A stretch of DNA of 64,000 nt from Gemmataceae bacterium (GTDB lineage: Bacteria > Planctomycetota > Planctomycetia > Gemmatales > Gemmataceae). This document shows positions 8,805 through 18,922 of this stretch, one piece after another; the first letter of the stretch is position 1; each line of letters begins with the position of its first letter. The notes under the pieces were generated by a model. That model was not told the origin of the DNA. It saw only the letters and a program-made list of their open reading frames with translations, and searched no databases. A program made the translations under genes and the position numbers. Where the stretch lies: positions 339,717 through 403,716 of the forward strand of contig LR594584.1 in assembly GCA_901538445.1 (NCBI GenBank). Direction: 5' to 3'.

Positions 8805-9479
8805 ATGTATCGGATGCTCAGCGCCGCCGTGCTCGCACTGCTCACCGTCTCGCTCGCCGAGGGGCACTTCGCGTTCATCGTCCCCACCGAGAAGGGGGAC
8901 GGGGCGCAGGTGATCTTCAGCGACGACCTGAAGCCCGACACGAACGTGAACATCGAGAAGATCGCCGCCACGAAGCTCACCCTCCGCGACTCGGCCGGCA
9001 AGGAGTCGCCGCTGGAGTGGAAGAAGGGTGAGGGGTTCTACGCGGTGACCGTGCCGGGCAGCGGCACGCGCGTGGTCTACGGCGTGACCGACTACGGCGT
9101 GCTGCAAAAGGGCGAGGGCAAGCCGTTCAAGCTGACGTACCTCCCGAAGGCGGTCCTCGGCTCCGCGACCGCAAAGGAGGCGACCGTCGGCGAGAAGCTC
9201 GAACTGGAAGTGCTCGTCGCGGGCGCGCCGGGCAAGACGAAGTTTCAGGTGCTCTCGGCCGGCAAGCCGATCCCCGAACTCGAAGTCAGCGTCATGCTGC
9301 CCGATGGCGCGAAGAAGGCGGTGAAGACGAACAGCGAGGGGTTCACACCCGAGTTCGACGCCCGCGGCCGGTACGGCGTGGTCGCGAAGAAGATCGAAGC
9401 GAAGACCGGCGAGCACGCGGGGAAGAAGTTCGACGAGACCCGCGTGTATGCAACCCTCGTGTGCGACGTCGAGAAGTGA
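8805..9479 (+). CDS. Secreted DUF4198-like protein
   Basis: A 224-residue exported protein. A signal peptide (MYRMLSAAVLALLTVSLAEG) is followed directly by HFAFIVP, so a histidine sits near the mature N-terminus, as in DUF4198-like proteins (periplasmic, sometimes linked to metal uptake). Residues 105-224 contain Ig-like strands (GEKLELEVLVAG, LEVSVMLPDG, RYGVVAKK). It starts 19 bases after the M24-like gene with GGGGAGA just upstream of the ATG, so it is likely co-transcribed. Function unknown; metal binding is only a possibility. Confidence 0.65.
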   Translation: MYRMLSAAVLALLTVSLAEGHFAFIVPTEKGDGAQVIFSDDLKPDTNVNIEKIAATKLTLRDSAGKESPLEWKKGEGFYAVTVPGSGTRVVYGVTDYGVLQKGEGKPFKLTYLPKAVLGSATAKEATVGEKLELEVLVAGAPGKTKFQVLSAGKPIPELEVSVMLPDGAKKAVKTNSEGFTPEFDARGRYGVVAKKIEAKTGEHAGKKFDETRVYATLVCDVEK

Positions 9480-9994
9480 TGCCGGATTGAGTCGGTCCGT
9501 TCGCGACGTACGGGGTGACTGCTGCGAGGCCGCGGATCGGGGGACTTGCCCGCGTCCGGCCTCGCAGGGTGGACCGGTCGCGGAGTCCGGCCTCGGGGTT
9601 GCCCCCGCTCGGCGTGGGAAATGGTTCTGGCGGGTTCCGGGGGTGGGGGTGTCCAGAATCAACGCCAACTCCTCAGAATCAGCCGAAACTCTTCAGAATC
9701 AACGCGAACCCTCCAGAACCAAGCTCAACGCTCCAGAACCATCCCCCCCACTTCCTGGACGAATCGCGCTCACCGCATCCCTCCCACAACCTTCATAATG
9801 TCTGGCGGGGGCACAATACCATCTCGGTTGAATCCCGGGCCGTCCCGGTACACCTTGCCCAGCTTCGCCTCCCTTCTCCATTCTTCCGGGCAAGTCGGGT
9901 CATCCGGCGAAACCGGGCAAGCCGATTCTTTCCGCAAGCACGGATGCGGCTGCCGTCACGGACGACGGCGGGCGCGTGCGGAACGGAGTCTGCC
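9480..9994. other. Long intergenic region with repeat array
   Basis: 515 bases separate the DUF4198-like gene from the HEAT protein gene. It is more C- and A-rich than coding DNA and carries the five-copy 20-base repeat at 9651-9750. Downstream, the word CCGGGCAAG occurs twice within about 35 bases (9884-9920), with the opposite-strand word CTTGCCC a little before it near 9855. No ORF here has codon use like its neighbours. It probably holds the promoter and control region of the HEAT protein gene. Confidence 0.5.
9651..9750. repeat. Five tandem 20-bp repeats
   Basis: Five consecutive units begin at 9651, 9671, 9691, 9711 and 9731, exactly 20 bases apart. Each contains TCAGAAT or CCAGAAC at unit positions 3-9 followed by an A/C-rich half; the last unit decays in its second half. 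A 20-base period is not a multiple of three and lies outside any credible coding frame. It is near two helical turns, so the array would put equal sites on one face of the DNA, as for a cooperative regulator. Confidence 0.8.
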
Positions 9995-11620
9995 ATGAAC
10001 CGGTGGTTCTGGAAGCGGTGGGTCTGGGCGGTCGTGGTCGGAACCACCGCAGCGGTCGGCCTGACGGTGGCGCAACAGGGCACGGACGCCCCGACGGGGC
10101 CGCCCAAGGTCGGCGACGTCATCACCCTGAAGTTCCGGGACATGCCGGACCGGCAGGTGAAAGTCTTAAAGAGCGACAAGCAGCCCGACGGCTCGATCAT
10201 GTCCGAGGTGAAGGACACCAAGACCGGTGAGACCTTCACCCTGATGGACAAGCCGGACTCGTTCGCCGCGCCCGCAAAGGCCGCGCCCGAGAAGGCGGGC
10301 GCGAAGGCTCCGGCGGTAACGCCCCCGCCGAGCCCGACCGCCCCGAAGGCGACCGAGCCGGCAAAGGCCCCGGCCGCCCGGCCGCCCGTCGGCCCGATGA
10401 AGTTGCCGGACGGGCTCCCCAAGGCCAAGCCCCGCACGAGCGACCCGCTCCTGCCGTCGCTGAAAGAGGCGCTCCCCGACCTGCCGACCCCCAAGGAGCA
10501 GGAAAAAGAGAAGGAGCGCCGGTTCCTGCCGTCCTTCGGCAAGTCGTCGGACAGCAAGTCGAGCGACGCGCCGAAGCCGGTCGAGCCGGATGAGGAGAAG
10601 CCGGGCCTGCTGAAGCGAATCTTCGGCAAGAAGAAACCGGCCGAGTCCACGCCGACGCTGCCGCCGGCGACCGTGATTAACAACGCGAAGCCCCAGGCGT
10701 TCCCCGCCGCCCCCCCCGCGCCCGCCGGTGCGAAGCCGCCGGCCGCGGTGCCGACGCCCGGCGTCATGAAGGCGCACCCGACGGTGACGCTCGAGCCGCC
10801 GCGCTCGCAACCGGTTCAGCCGGTGCAGCCGCCGGTCCCCCTGACGCCGACCCCGGTGGCCGTCCCCACCGCGCCGCCGGCGAGCGTGCCCCTGCCGATC
10901 CCGGCGATCCCCGCGGCCCCGCCCGCCCCCGGCCCCGCCGCGCTGCCCGCGATCCCGAGCGTGCCCAGCGTCCCGAGTATCCCGGTGCCCCCGCCGGGCG
11001 GGCTGCCCAGCATCCCGCTCCCCCCGGGCGGGACGTCGATGAAGGAGCCGGTGACGAAGTCCGAGGTCGCGGTCGCCCCGAAGCCGCTGCCGGCGAAGAT
11101 CGCGGCCGCGCCGGTCAAGGAACCGGAACCGGTCGCCGCGGCCCCGAAGGCCGCGCCGGTGCCGGCGAAGGAGAAGGAACCGGCGGTCGTCACGGCCCAG
11201 GTTCCCGCGACCCCGGCCCCGGCGGCCGTGGTGACGGCGGGCAAGACCGCTCCGGCCGCGCTGCCGCCGGTCGTCGCGGTGCCGGCGACCGACCCGGGCC
11301 GGACGGCGATGATGCGGGACATCGAGCCGCACGTCGCCGCCCTCGAGAAGGGCGTGGCCCCGAGCCAGCGGGCGATGGCCGCACGCGCCCTCGGCGGGTG
11401 CCGCCACGGGTCGAGCGACACGGTGAAGATGACGATCTTCCGGGCCGCGCAGAACGACCCGAACCCGATGGTCCGCGCCGTGTGCATCGAGGAGCTGTGC
11501 AAGCTCGGGTACTTCGAGCCGGCGTTCGAGCTGCACCTCACGAAGGCGTGCGAGGACGCGAACGACGAGGTCCGCAGTGCGGCGAAGGCGGCGATGAAGC
11601 AGATGTACCCGCGGCGCTGA
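9995..11620 (+). CDS. Exported Pro/Ala-rich protein with C-terminal HEAT-like repeats
   Basis: A 541-residue protein. The N-terminus MNRWFWKRWVWAVVVG is a signal or anchor segment. A short domain (residues 30-90: KVGDVITLKFRDMPDRQVKV) is followed by about 340 residues of Pro/Ala/Lys low-complexity sequence with KKKP-type patches. The last 100 residues form helical pairs (MMRDIEPHVAALEKG, MAARALGGCR, MVRAVCIEELCKLG, DEVRSAAKAAMKQM), which look like HEAT repeats for protein contacts. The ATG at 9995 is chosen because the frame upstream has non-coding composition and contains the 20-base repeats. Function unknown. Confidence 0.7.
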   Translation: MNRWFWKRWVWAVVVGTTAAVGLTVAQQGTDAPTGPPKVGDVITLKFRDMPDRQVKVLKSDKQPDGSIMSEVKDTKTGETFTLMDKPDSFAAPAKAAPEKAGAKAPAVTPPPSPTAPKATEPAKAPAARPPVGPMKLPDGLPKAKPRTSDPLLPSLKEALPDLPTPKEQEKEKERRFLPSFGKSSDSKSSDAPKPVEPDEEKPGLLKRIFGKKKPAESTPTLPPATVINNAKPQAFPAAPPAPAGAKPPAAVPTPGVMKAHPTVTLEPPRSQPVQPVQPPVPLTPTPVAVPTAPPASVPLPIPAIPAAPPAPGPAALPAIPSVPSVPSIPVPPPGGLPSIPLPPGGTSMKEPVTKSEVAVAPKPLPAKIAAAPVKEPEPVAAAPKAAPVPAKEKEPAVVTAQVPATPAPAAVVTAGKTAPAALPPVVAVPATDPGRTAMMRDIEPHVAALEKGVAPSQRAMAARALGGCRHGSSDTVKMTIFRAAQNDPNPMVRAVCIEELCKLGYFEPAFELHLTKACEDANDEVRSAAKAAMKQMYPRR

Positions 11621-11715
11621 CCGCGGGGTTCGGCCGACTACCGTGTCGATCCCCGGGCACGCGGATAAGCTATCCGCGTGCCGTTTCGTTTTCCCCGCAA
11701 GGTGGTGAATAGACG

Positions 11716-12597
11716 ATGATTCCTCTCGACTTCACGGGCAAGGTCGCGCTCGTTACCGGCGTCGGCGACAACGAAAGTTTCGCCTGGTTCATCGCCAAGT
11801 CGCTCCAGGCGGCGGGCGCGAAGGTCGCCCTCGCGTGCCACCCGCGGGTCATGGGGATCGTCGAGAGCTTCCTCACCCGCGACGCGGACCGTGAGTCCCG
11901 GTTGCTCCCCGACGGCACCGAGTTCAAGCCGGTCAAGGTGCTCCCGTGCAACGCGGAGTACGACACGATGGACGACGTCCCGGCCGAAGTGAAGAGCGAC
12001 CGCCGGTACGCGAAGTTCGCGGAGTACTCGATCAAGGGAACGGTGGACGCGATCGCGGCCGAGTTCGGCGGCATCGACGTCCTGATCCACTCGGTCGCGT
12101 TCGGCCGCGAGGTCACGAAGCCGCTCATCGACACGAGCCGCAAGGCGTACCACGAGGCGATGGGGATCTCGGCGTACTCGCTCACGAGTATGGTCCGGGC
12201 CGCGGCCCCGCACATGGCGAACCGGCCCGGCGGCGCGAGCGTCGTCGGCCTCACCTACGTCGCCGGCGAGCGGGTCGTCCCGCACTACGGCGGCGGCATG
12301 GCGACGTGCAAGGCGGCGCTCCAGATCGACGCCAAGCAGCTCGCGTGGTTCGTCGGCGACAAGAACATCCGTGTGAACCTGATTTCGGCCGGCCCCTATG
12401 CGAGCCGCGCCGCCCGCGCCATCAACAAGGACTTCGACAAGCTCATCGACCACGCCGCCGAGCACTCCCCGCTCCGCCGGCCGATCGGGCCGCAGGAGGT
12501 CGCGGACTCGACCGTCTTCCTGTGCAGCCCCCTGGCGAGCGCGGTCACCGGCCAGATTCTGTACGTGGACTGCGGGTACAACGTCATGGGGACGTGA
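11716..12597 (+). CDS. fabI: Enoyl-[acyl-carrier-protein] reductase (NADH), FabI
   Basis: Last reductive step of each fatty-acid elongation cycle. The 293-residue SDR-type enzyme begins with the Rossmann motif ALVTGVGDNESFAW. The catalytic pair is Tyr181 (LTYVAGERVVPH) and Tyr191 with Lys199 (YGGGMATCKAALQ). The Y-x7-K spacing and the YGGGM wording match the plant-plastid and chlamydial ENR branch; E. coli FabI has Y-x6-K. An insert at residues 56-75 is also typical of that branch. It ends CGYNVMGT. The gene stands alone, after a short non-coding gap and with the cupredoxin gene 110 bases downstream. Confidence 0.93.
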   Translation: MIPLDFTGKVALVTGVGDNESFAWFIAKSLQAAGAKVALACHPRVMGIVESFLTRDADRESRLLPDGTEFKPVKVLPCNAEYDTMDDVPAEVKSDRRYAKFAEYSIKGTVDAIAAEFGGIDVLIHSVAFGREVTKPLIDTSRKAYHEAMGISAYSLTSMVRAAAPHMANRPGGASVVGLTYVAGERVVPHYGGGMATCKAALQIDAKQLAWFVGDKNIRVNLISAGPYASRAARAINKDFDKLIDHAAEHSPLRRPIGPQEVADSTVFLCSPLASAVTGQILYVDCGYNVMGT

Positions 12598-12707
12598 ACG
12601 AATTGGCACCGTCGCGTGTTGCCAATCGGACTCGTTCGGCGAACAATAGCAGGACCGGAAAACCCCGGCCCCGCCTGAATCCTTTCCCACCCCCGGAGTG
12701 AGCCTCT

Positions 12708-13493
12708 ATGATCCGCATTCGGTTCCTGGCACTGGTGGCCGCAGTCGCCGCCGTGTCGGCCGCGTCGGCGTCCGCCGCCGACTGGGCGACCGTCAAGGGC
12801 CAGGTCGTGTTCCCCAAGGACAAGCCGGTCCCCAAGCGGGACGCGCTGAACGTGTCGCAGGACAAGGACCACTGCCTCAGCAAGGGCGACATCCTCGACG
12901 AGTCGGTGATCGTCAACCCGAAGAACAACGGGATCAAGAACGTGGTCGTGTGGCTGCGGCCGGACGACAAGGACCCGAAGGCCAAGTTCACCGCCGAGCA
13001 GATCACCCCCGAGGACGCGAAGCGGAAGCCGGCCGAGGTCACGATCGACCAGCCGTGCTGCATGTTCGTGGACCGCGTCACGATCGCCCGGCCCGGCGAC
13101 AAGCTGGTCGTGAAGAACTCGGCCCCCGTCGCCCACAACTTCTTCTGGAGCAGCGGGAGCAACGGCGAGTACAACGTGACCGTGCCGAAGATGGAGAAGT
13201 GGGTGATGCCCGAGGCCATCAAGGCCGAGAGCCCGCCGATCCAGTACAAGTGTACGATCCACGGGTGGATGACCGGGTACGTGCGGGTGTTCGACCACCC
13301 GTACTACGCGGTCACCGACGCCGACGGCAACTTCGAGATCAAGAACGCGCCGGCCGGCAAGTTCCGCATCGTGTACTGGCACGAGAACGGCTTCAAGGGC
13401 GGCGCCCAGGGCCGGTTCGGCGAGGAGATCGAGATCAAGGGGCCGACCACCGAGGTGAAGGCGGTCGATTTCGACATCAGCCCGAAGAAGTGA
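12708..13493 (+). CDS. Exported cupredoxin-like protein
   Basis: A 261-residue secreted protein with a signal peptide (residues 1-23, ending ASAA). A central plastocyanin-like fold has a candidate type-1 copper site: His143 in PVAHNFFW, then Cys182, His185 and Met188 in KCTIHGWMTGY (C-x2-H-x2-M). The C-terminal 60 residues (DADGNFEIKNAPAGKFRIVY) are a carboxypeptidase-regulatory-like beta domain. Planctomycetes have many such proteins, often called methylamine-utilisation-like, with unproven function. Electron transfer or copper handling in the periplasm is likely. A strong palindrome follows the stop. Confidence 0.75.
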   Translation: MIRIRFLALVAAVAAVSAASASAADWATVKGQVVFPKDKPVPKRDALNVSQDKDHCLSKGDILDESVIVNPKNNGIKNVVVWLRPDDKDPKAKFTAEQITPEDAKRKPAEVTIDQPCCMFVDRVTIARPGDKLVVKNSAPVAHNFFWSSGSNGEYNVTVPKMEKWVMPEAIKAESPPIQYKCTIHGWMTGYVRVFDHPYYAVTDADGNFEIKNAPAGKFRIVYWHENGFKGGAQGRFGEEIEIKGPTTEVKAVDFDISPKK

Positions 13494-13516
13494 GCGGGCC
13501 AGAAGCACCGATTTTC

Positions 13517-13548
13517 ACACGCCCTCACGTCGCGACGTGAGGGCGTGT
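13517..13548. terminator. 32-bp perfect palindrome between convergent genes
   Basis: Bases 13517-13532 are the exact reverse complement of 13533-13548. It lies between the stop of the cupredoxin gene and the stop of pyrG, which converge, so it is best read as a bidirectional terminator. There is no long T-run on either side, and the stem has no loop as written, so the innermost CGCG would form the turn. Confidence 0.7.
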
Positions 13549-13562
13549 TCGTTTCCCACGGC

Positions 13563-15321
<1,759 letters not shown>

Positions 15322-15355
15322 TCACCGTAGGGCGCCGGGCCGGCCCCACCCCGGG

Positions 15356-16114
15356 TCAGGCCGCCCGGCGCGTCCCGCCGTCCCGGTGCGTGCGCACAAA
15401 GTCGGCGTAATCGGCCGGGGTGTCGATCCCGCGGTGCGCGTTCTCGACGAGGCCGACGCGGATCGTACCGCCGGTGCCGAGGACGCGCAGTTGTTCCAAC
15501 TTTTCCGCCTGTTCCAGCGGGTGCGGCGGGGTGGCCGCGATCTTCAGCAGGAAGCTCTGGCGGTAGGCGTACACGCCGAGGTGCTGGAGGAACCGGGCCG
15601 GCCGCGCGGCGAAGTCCGGCTCGCCGTCGCGGACCATCGGGATCGGCCGCCGCGAGAAGTACAGCGCCCGGCCGCGGTCGTCGGACACCACCTTGACCAC
15701 GTTCGGGTCGAGGTACGCTTCCCGCGTCGCGACGGGCACCGCGAGCGTGGCCATGTCCGACGCCGGGTCGGTCATGAGGCCCGCGAGCAGGTCGAGCGCC
15801 GCTGGTTCGATCTGCGGTTCGTCGCCCTGCACGTTCAGCACCACGTCGGCCGGCAGGTGCGCCGCCACCTCGGCGATCCGGTCGGTGCCCGAGACGTGGT
15901 CCGCCCGCGTCATCACCACCCGGCCGCCGAACGACCGGACCGCGTCGAAGATGCGGTCGTCGTCGGTGGCGACGATCACGTCGGCGGCGCACTTGGCCCG
16001 CGACGCCTGCTCGTAGGTGTGCTCGATGAGGTACTTGCCGGTCTCGCGGAGGAGCGGCTTGGCGGGCAGACGGGTGGACGCGAACCGGGCCGGGATGACG
16101 ATGGCGACGCGCAC
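15356..16114 (-). CDS. kdsB: 3-deoxy-manno-octulosonate cytidylyltransferase KdsB
   Basis: Activates Kdo with CTP to CMP-Kdo for lipopolysaccharide core synthesis. The 252-residue protein starts RVAIVIPARFASTRLPAKPL, with the nucleotide-binding IPAR-x-STRLP-x-KPL motif. It also has IVATDDDRI, MTRADHVSGTDRIAE, LNVQGDEP with metal-binding Asp, and HLGVYAYRQSFL. The start is GTG at 16114 with GGAGG 6 bases upstream; no in-frame ATG lies nearby. Its product uses CTP, which the next gene on the strand (pyrG) makes. The gene supports an LPS-bearing outer membrane. Confidence 0.95.
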   Translation of the reverse strand: MRVAIVIPARFASTRLPAKPLLRETGKYLIEHTYEQASRAKCAADVIVATDDDRIFDAVRSFGGRVVMTRADHVSGTDRIAEVAAHLPADVVLNVQGDEPQIEPAALDLLAGLMTDPASDMATLAVPVATREAYLDPNVVKVVSDDRGRALYFSRRPIPMVRDGEPDFAARPARFLQHLGVYAYRQSFLLKIAATPPHPLEQAEKLEQLRVLGTGGTIRVGLVENAHRGIDTPADYADFVRTHRDGGTRRAA

Positions 16115-16223
16115 GGCCGAACCTCCGTGTCCGGGGCTGGGGGCAACTCCGGGGATTAGATCGGCATTCGGGGTTCGGGCACAAGCCGAAAAATCGCCGC
16201 CGGCCGGCGGCGGGCGGCCCGGG

Positions 16224-16619
16224 TCACCGCGGCTTGTGCGGGGCGGACGAGCGGCCGTTGCCGCCGAGGAACGTGCTGATCCGCTTCTTGAGCTTCCGGT
16301 GGGCCGTTGTGTCGCCCTTGGCGAGTTGCTGGACGTCGCGGAAGTTGAGCCCGGGGTCGGGGAACGGGAGCTTGGCGAGCGCGTCGTCGAGGCCGCCGGT
16401 GAGGGCGTACCGGTTGTCCTCACCGGTGGCGACCTCGACGCCCAGGTCCCGGAGGGCCTCGAGGTCGCGGTAGAACCCGCGGACGTCGAGCTTGAGCCGG
16501 CGGAGCAGTTGGGGCCGCGTCTGCGGGCCGCCACCGAGGAGGGTGAGCAGCCGGTAGAGGCGGGCGGCCCGCTGGTTGGTGAGGGTGACCGAGGCGGCCT
16601 CCACCTTTTTCCTCCCCAT
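16224..16619 (-). CDS. Small winged-helix DNA-binding protein
   Basis: A 131-residue basic protein. Residues 15-65 (NQRAARLYRLLTLLGGGPQT, then RPQLLRRLKLDVRGFYRDLE) form a helix-turn-helix of the DeoR/WYL type, where a first helix pair is followed by a recognition helix ending in FYRDLEAL. The wing reads GEDNRYALTGG. The C-terminal part is helical and Lys-rich (HRKLKKRISTFLG) and lacks a WYL or sugar-binding domain, so it is a bare DNA-binding module. Start ATG at 16619 with GAGG upstream. It lies upstream of kdsB on the same strand with a 109-base gap. Target unknown. Confidence 0.65.
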   Translation of the reverse strand: MGRKKVEAASVTLTNQRAARLYRLLTLLGGGPQTRPQLLRRLKLDVRGFYRDLEALRDLGVEVATGEDNRYALTGGLDDALAKLPFPDPGLNFRDVQQLAKGDTTAHRKLKKRISTFLGGNGRSSAPHKPR

Positions 16620-16857
16620 GTCGCCTCCGGCCGAGTAGGTGGAGCGACCGTACCTCCCTGCCCGCCGAGCGAGTCGGCATCCGCGCCCGGACCTCCTGTC
16701 GGCCGCCTTCCGTTGGGCATGATGGTAGGGACGAGTTCCGGGTAAAGCAAGTTTAACGTGCGCGGGAAATGAAAGACGGCCCCCGCTGGGGGGGCCGGAA
16801 CCGGGGGCGAGTGACACCCCACTGTCACTGAAATCTGCGGGGCCCGGCCCGCCGGGG

Positions 16858-17643
16858 TCACCGGCCGGCCCCGAGCGCCGCGCGGAGCTTCTCGAGTGCG
16901 GTGGCCTGGACCTGCCGGACCCGCTCCTTGGACAGCCCGACCGCCGCGCCCACCTGCTCCAGGGTCGAACCGCCGGCCCCCTCGGCGAGCGAGAACCGGC
17001 GGATGATGATCGCCTTCTCGCGGTCGGTGAGGAGCGGGTGGGCGTCGGTCAGGAACTCGTCGATCCGCACCGCCCCGGCCGGGGCCGCGGGTTCCCCGCC
17101 CGCGTCCCCCGGCTCCCCGTCGGCCAGGACGTCGAACGAGAGGGACCGCGACAGCCAGTCGCTCGCGTGCCGCCGCGCGCTCCGCGACATGGCCCGCACC
17201 AGGCACGTGTAGGCGTAGGTGCTGAACCGCACGTTGATCCACGGGTTGAACGCGATGACGGCCTGGATCAGCACGATGAAGCACTCGCCGATCGTGTCGT
17301 CGGCCCGGTTCTGTGCGGCGCTCCGCCGGACCGCCCGGTACACCAGCTTGCGGTTCCCGAGGACGATGCGGTCCCGGAGCTGGAGGTACGCCGCGTGCCA
17401 CCGGGCCCGCTCGGCCCCGGTGCGGGCCGCGTGGGTGCGGTACAGCGCGTAGTGCATCCGCATCGCGTGGTCGCGGGTGACCTCGTCGGGCATGTACTTC
17501 GCCGCGCTGTCCTCGGGCTGCGAAAGCACGGCCTGCGGGCTGAACAGTTTCACCCCGTCCGGTGAGTTGAAGTCCGGGTGCGAGATGTACCCCGGGAGGC
17601 CGGCGGTGCGGCTCACGCGGGTGGTAACGGGAGGGGTTGCCAT
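16858..17643 (-). CDS. RNA polymerase sigma factor, sigma-70 family
   Basis: A 261-residue alternative sigma factor. The N-terminal 90 residues are unusual (KLFSPQAVLSQPEDSAAKYM). Region 2 is at about residues 95-160 (DDTIGECFIVLIQAVIAFNP then RFSTYAYTCLVRAMSRS). Region 4 is at about 205-258 (LTDREKAIIIRRF and LSKERVRQVQATALEKLR), with the -35 recognition helix. Region 1.1 is absent and region 3 is short. No anti-sigma factor gene is adjacent. It is transcribed divergently from the CarH-like regulator, separated by 307 bases, which suggests that the regulator controls it. Start ATG at 17643 is the first giving a full N-terminus. Confidence 0.85.
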   Translation of the reverse strand: MATPPVTTRVSRTAGLPGYISHPDFNSPDGVKLFSPQAVLSQPEDSAAKYMPDEVTRDHAMRMHYALYRTHAARTGAERARWHAAYLQLRDRIVLGNRKLVYRAVRRSAAQNRADDTIGECFIVLIQAVIAFNPWINVRFSTYAYTCLVRAMSRSARRHASDWLSRSLSFDVLADGEPGDAGGEPAAPAGAVRIDEFLTDAHPLLTDREKAIIIRRFSLAEGAGGSTLEQVGAAVGLSKERVRQVQATALEKLRAALGAGR

Positions 17644-17950
17644 GGCGGGTCCTGGGGTTTGGCAGTCCGGCGATCGGAAAATTCGGCCGTCTCGTTCGTT
17701 TTCACGGCAACTACCGACCAACTTTTCAGAAACTCGTTTCGAACCAACCACTTTCCGGCGCGACCGTCGTTACTGGCTCACACTGAAAACGTCCAAATCG
17801 TCCACATTATCCTAGTTTGCTTCCGGTTCGAACGTCAAGCGAAAAACAAGGATCCTCGAAATCCAAGGGCCGGCGCTGCTACAATTTGCCTGTCCACCCA
17901 CTCGACCAGATCCCGACCCGGACCCGTGACGTGCCTCCGCTGACAACCGC
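17644..17950. promoter_or_regulatory. Divergent control region between sigma factor and CarH-like genes
   Basis: 307 bases that are clearly more AT-rich than the coding DNA around them, as expected for back-to-back promoters. Two adjacent 9-base units starting CGTCCAAAT and CGTCCACAT lie near 17790-17807, and the words GTTTCGAACC and GGTTCGAACG occur near 17737 and 17825 as an inverted pair. These could be operator halves for the MerR-type regulator. I cannot fix a -10 or -35 with confidence. Confidence 0.4.
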
Positions 17951-18919
17951 ATGAATCGTTCGCATTCCCAAACCGAGATGCCCCAGCCGGAGGGCCGGTA
18001 CGTCAGCACTGCCCAGGTGGCCGACGCGCTCGGCGTCAGCGTCACCACCGTGAAGCGGTGGGTGGACGACGGGGTACTCAGCGCGCACCGGACGACCGGC
18101 GGGCACCGGAAGCTCCTGACGCACGACGTGATCCGCCTGGTCCGCGACCAGAACCTGCCCCACGCGGACCTGGCCCGACTCGTCCCGGGCATCAAGGGCG
18201 GTGCCGAAGTCGATCTGCCGGAACTGGTCGCGCAGTTCCGCACCGCGGCACTCTCCGGTGAGGTGGACCGGGTGCGGGACCTGATTCACACGGGTTACCG
18301 CGGCGGGCTCACCGTTGAAGTGCTGGCCGACCGCGTCATCGCCCCGGCGCTGTACGCGGTCGGACACGGCTGGGAACTGGGAAAGGTCGAGGTGGCCGGG
18401 GAGCACCGGGTCACGCAGGCGTGCGTCCGCGCGCTGTACGAGTTGAACGGGCTGCTGCGGGGCCGCGAGGCGGCCGACCGCCCGGTGGCCCTCGGCGGCG
18501 CGCCGGAGCACGACCACTACGTCCTTCCGACGCTACTCGCGGGGCTCGCGCTGATGGACGCCGGGTGGGACGCGATCAACCTGGGGCCGCACACGCCGGT
18601 GTCCGCGTTCCGCGCCTCGCTGGACCGGTTCAAGCCCCGACTGGTCTGGCTCTCGGTCACCCACCTCGCCGACCCCGAGCAGTTCCTGAAGGAGTACGCG
18701 GAGTTCTACCGCGAGGCCCAGGCGCGGGGCGTGGTGGTGGCGGTCGGCGGGCAGGCACTCACGGACGACCTGCGGAAGCGGATGGCGTACACGTCGCACG
18801 GCGACTCGCTCTCGCAGCTCACGGCCCTCGCGAAGTCGCTGTACCAGCGGCCGGCGGTGCCGAAGCGGGGCCGGCCCCCGGGTGGGGGCCGCCCCGCTCG
18901 CGGCGACGGGGGCGCGTGA
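17951..18919 (+). CDS. MerR-type regulator with cobalamin-binding domain, CarH/LitR-like
   Basis: A 322-residue regulator. Residues 15-70 are a MerR-like helix-turn-helix ([20 protein letters not shown] then [18 protein letters not shown]). Residues 88-170 are the four-helix cobalamin cap carrying Trp141 and Glu151-His152, exactly the Wx9EH signature of CarH photoreceptors. The Rossmann-like B12 domain follows from about residue 180; His187 or His189 in PEHDHYVLP would be the lower axial ligand, although the consensus DxHxxG is not kept literally. CarH holds adenosylcobalamin in the dark and releases DNA on illumination; here that behaviour is inferred. It is divergent from a sigma factor, as in LitR/sigma pairs. 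The tail is Pro/Gly/Arg-rich. Confidence 0.85.
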   Translation: MNRSHSQTEMPQPEGRYVSTAQVADALGVSVTTVKRWVDDGVLSAHRTTGGHRKLLTHDVIRLVRDQNLPHADLARLVPGIKGGAEVDLPELVAQFRTAALSGEVDRVRDLIHTGYRGGLTVEVLADRVIAPALYAVGHGWELGKVEVAGEHRVTQACVRALYELNGLLRGREAADRPVALGGAPEHDHYVLPTLLAGLALMDAGWDAINLGPHTPVSAFRASLDRFKPRLVWLSVTHLADPEQFLKEYAEFYREAQARGVVVAVGGQALTDDLRKRMAYTSHGDSLSQLTALAKSLYQRPAVPKRGRPPGGGRPARGDGGA

Positions 18920-18922
18920 TCA

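Noticed and set aside
9515..9994. N-terminal extension of the HEAT protein back to 9515
   Set aside because: Contains a 20-bp repeat that changes frame, composition differs from the rest, and a proper signal-type N-terminus starts at 9995.
10260..11100. Repetitive Pro/Ala codon tracts as a CRISPR-like or satellite array
   Set aside because: No constant repeat-spacer order; it is low-complexity coding sequence within one frame.
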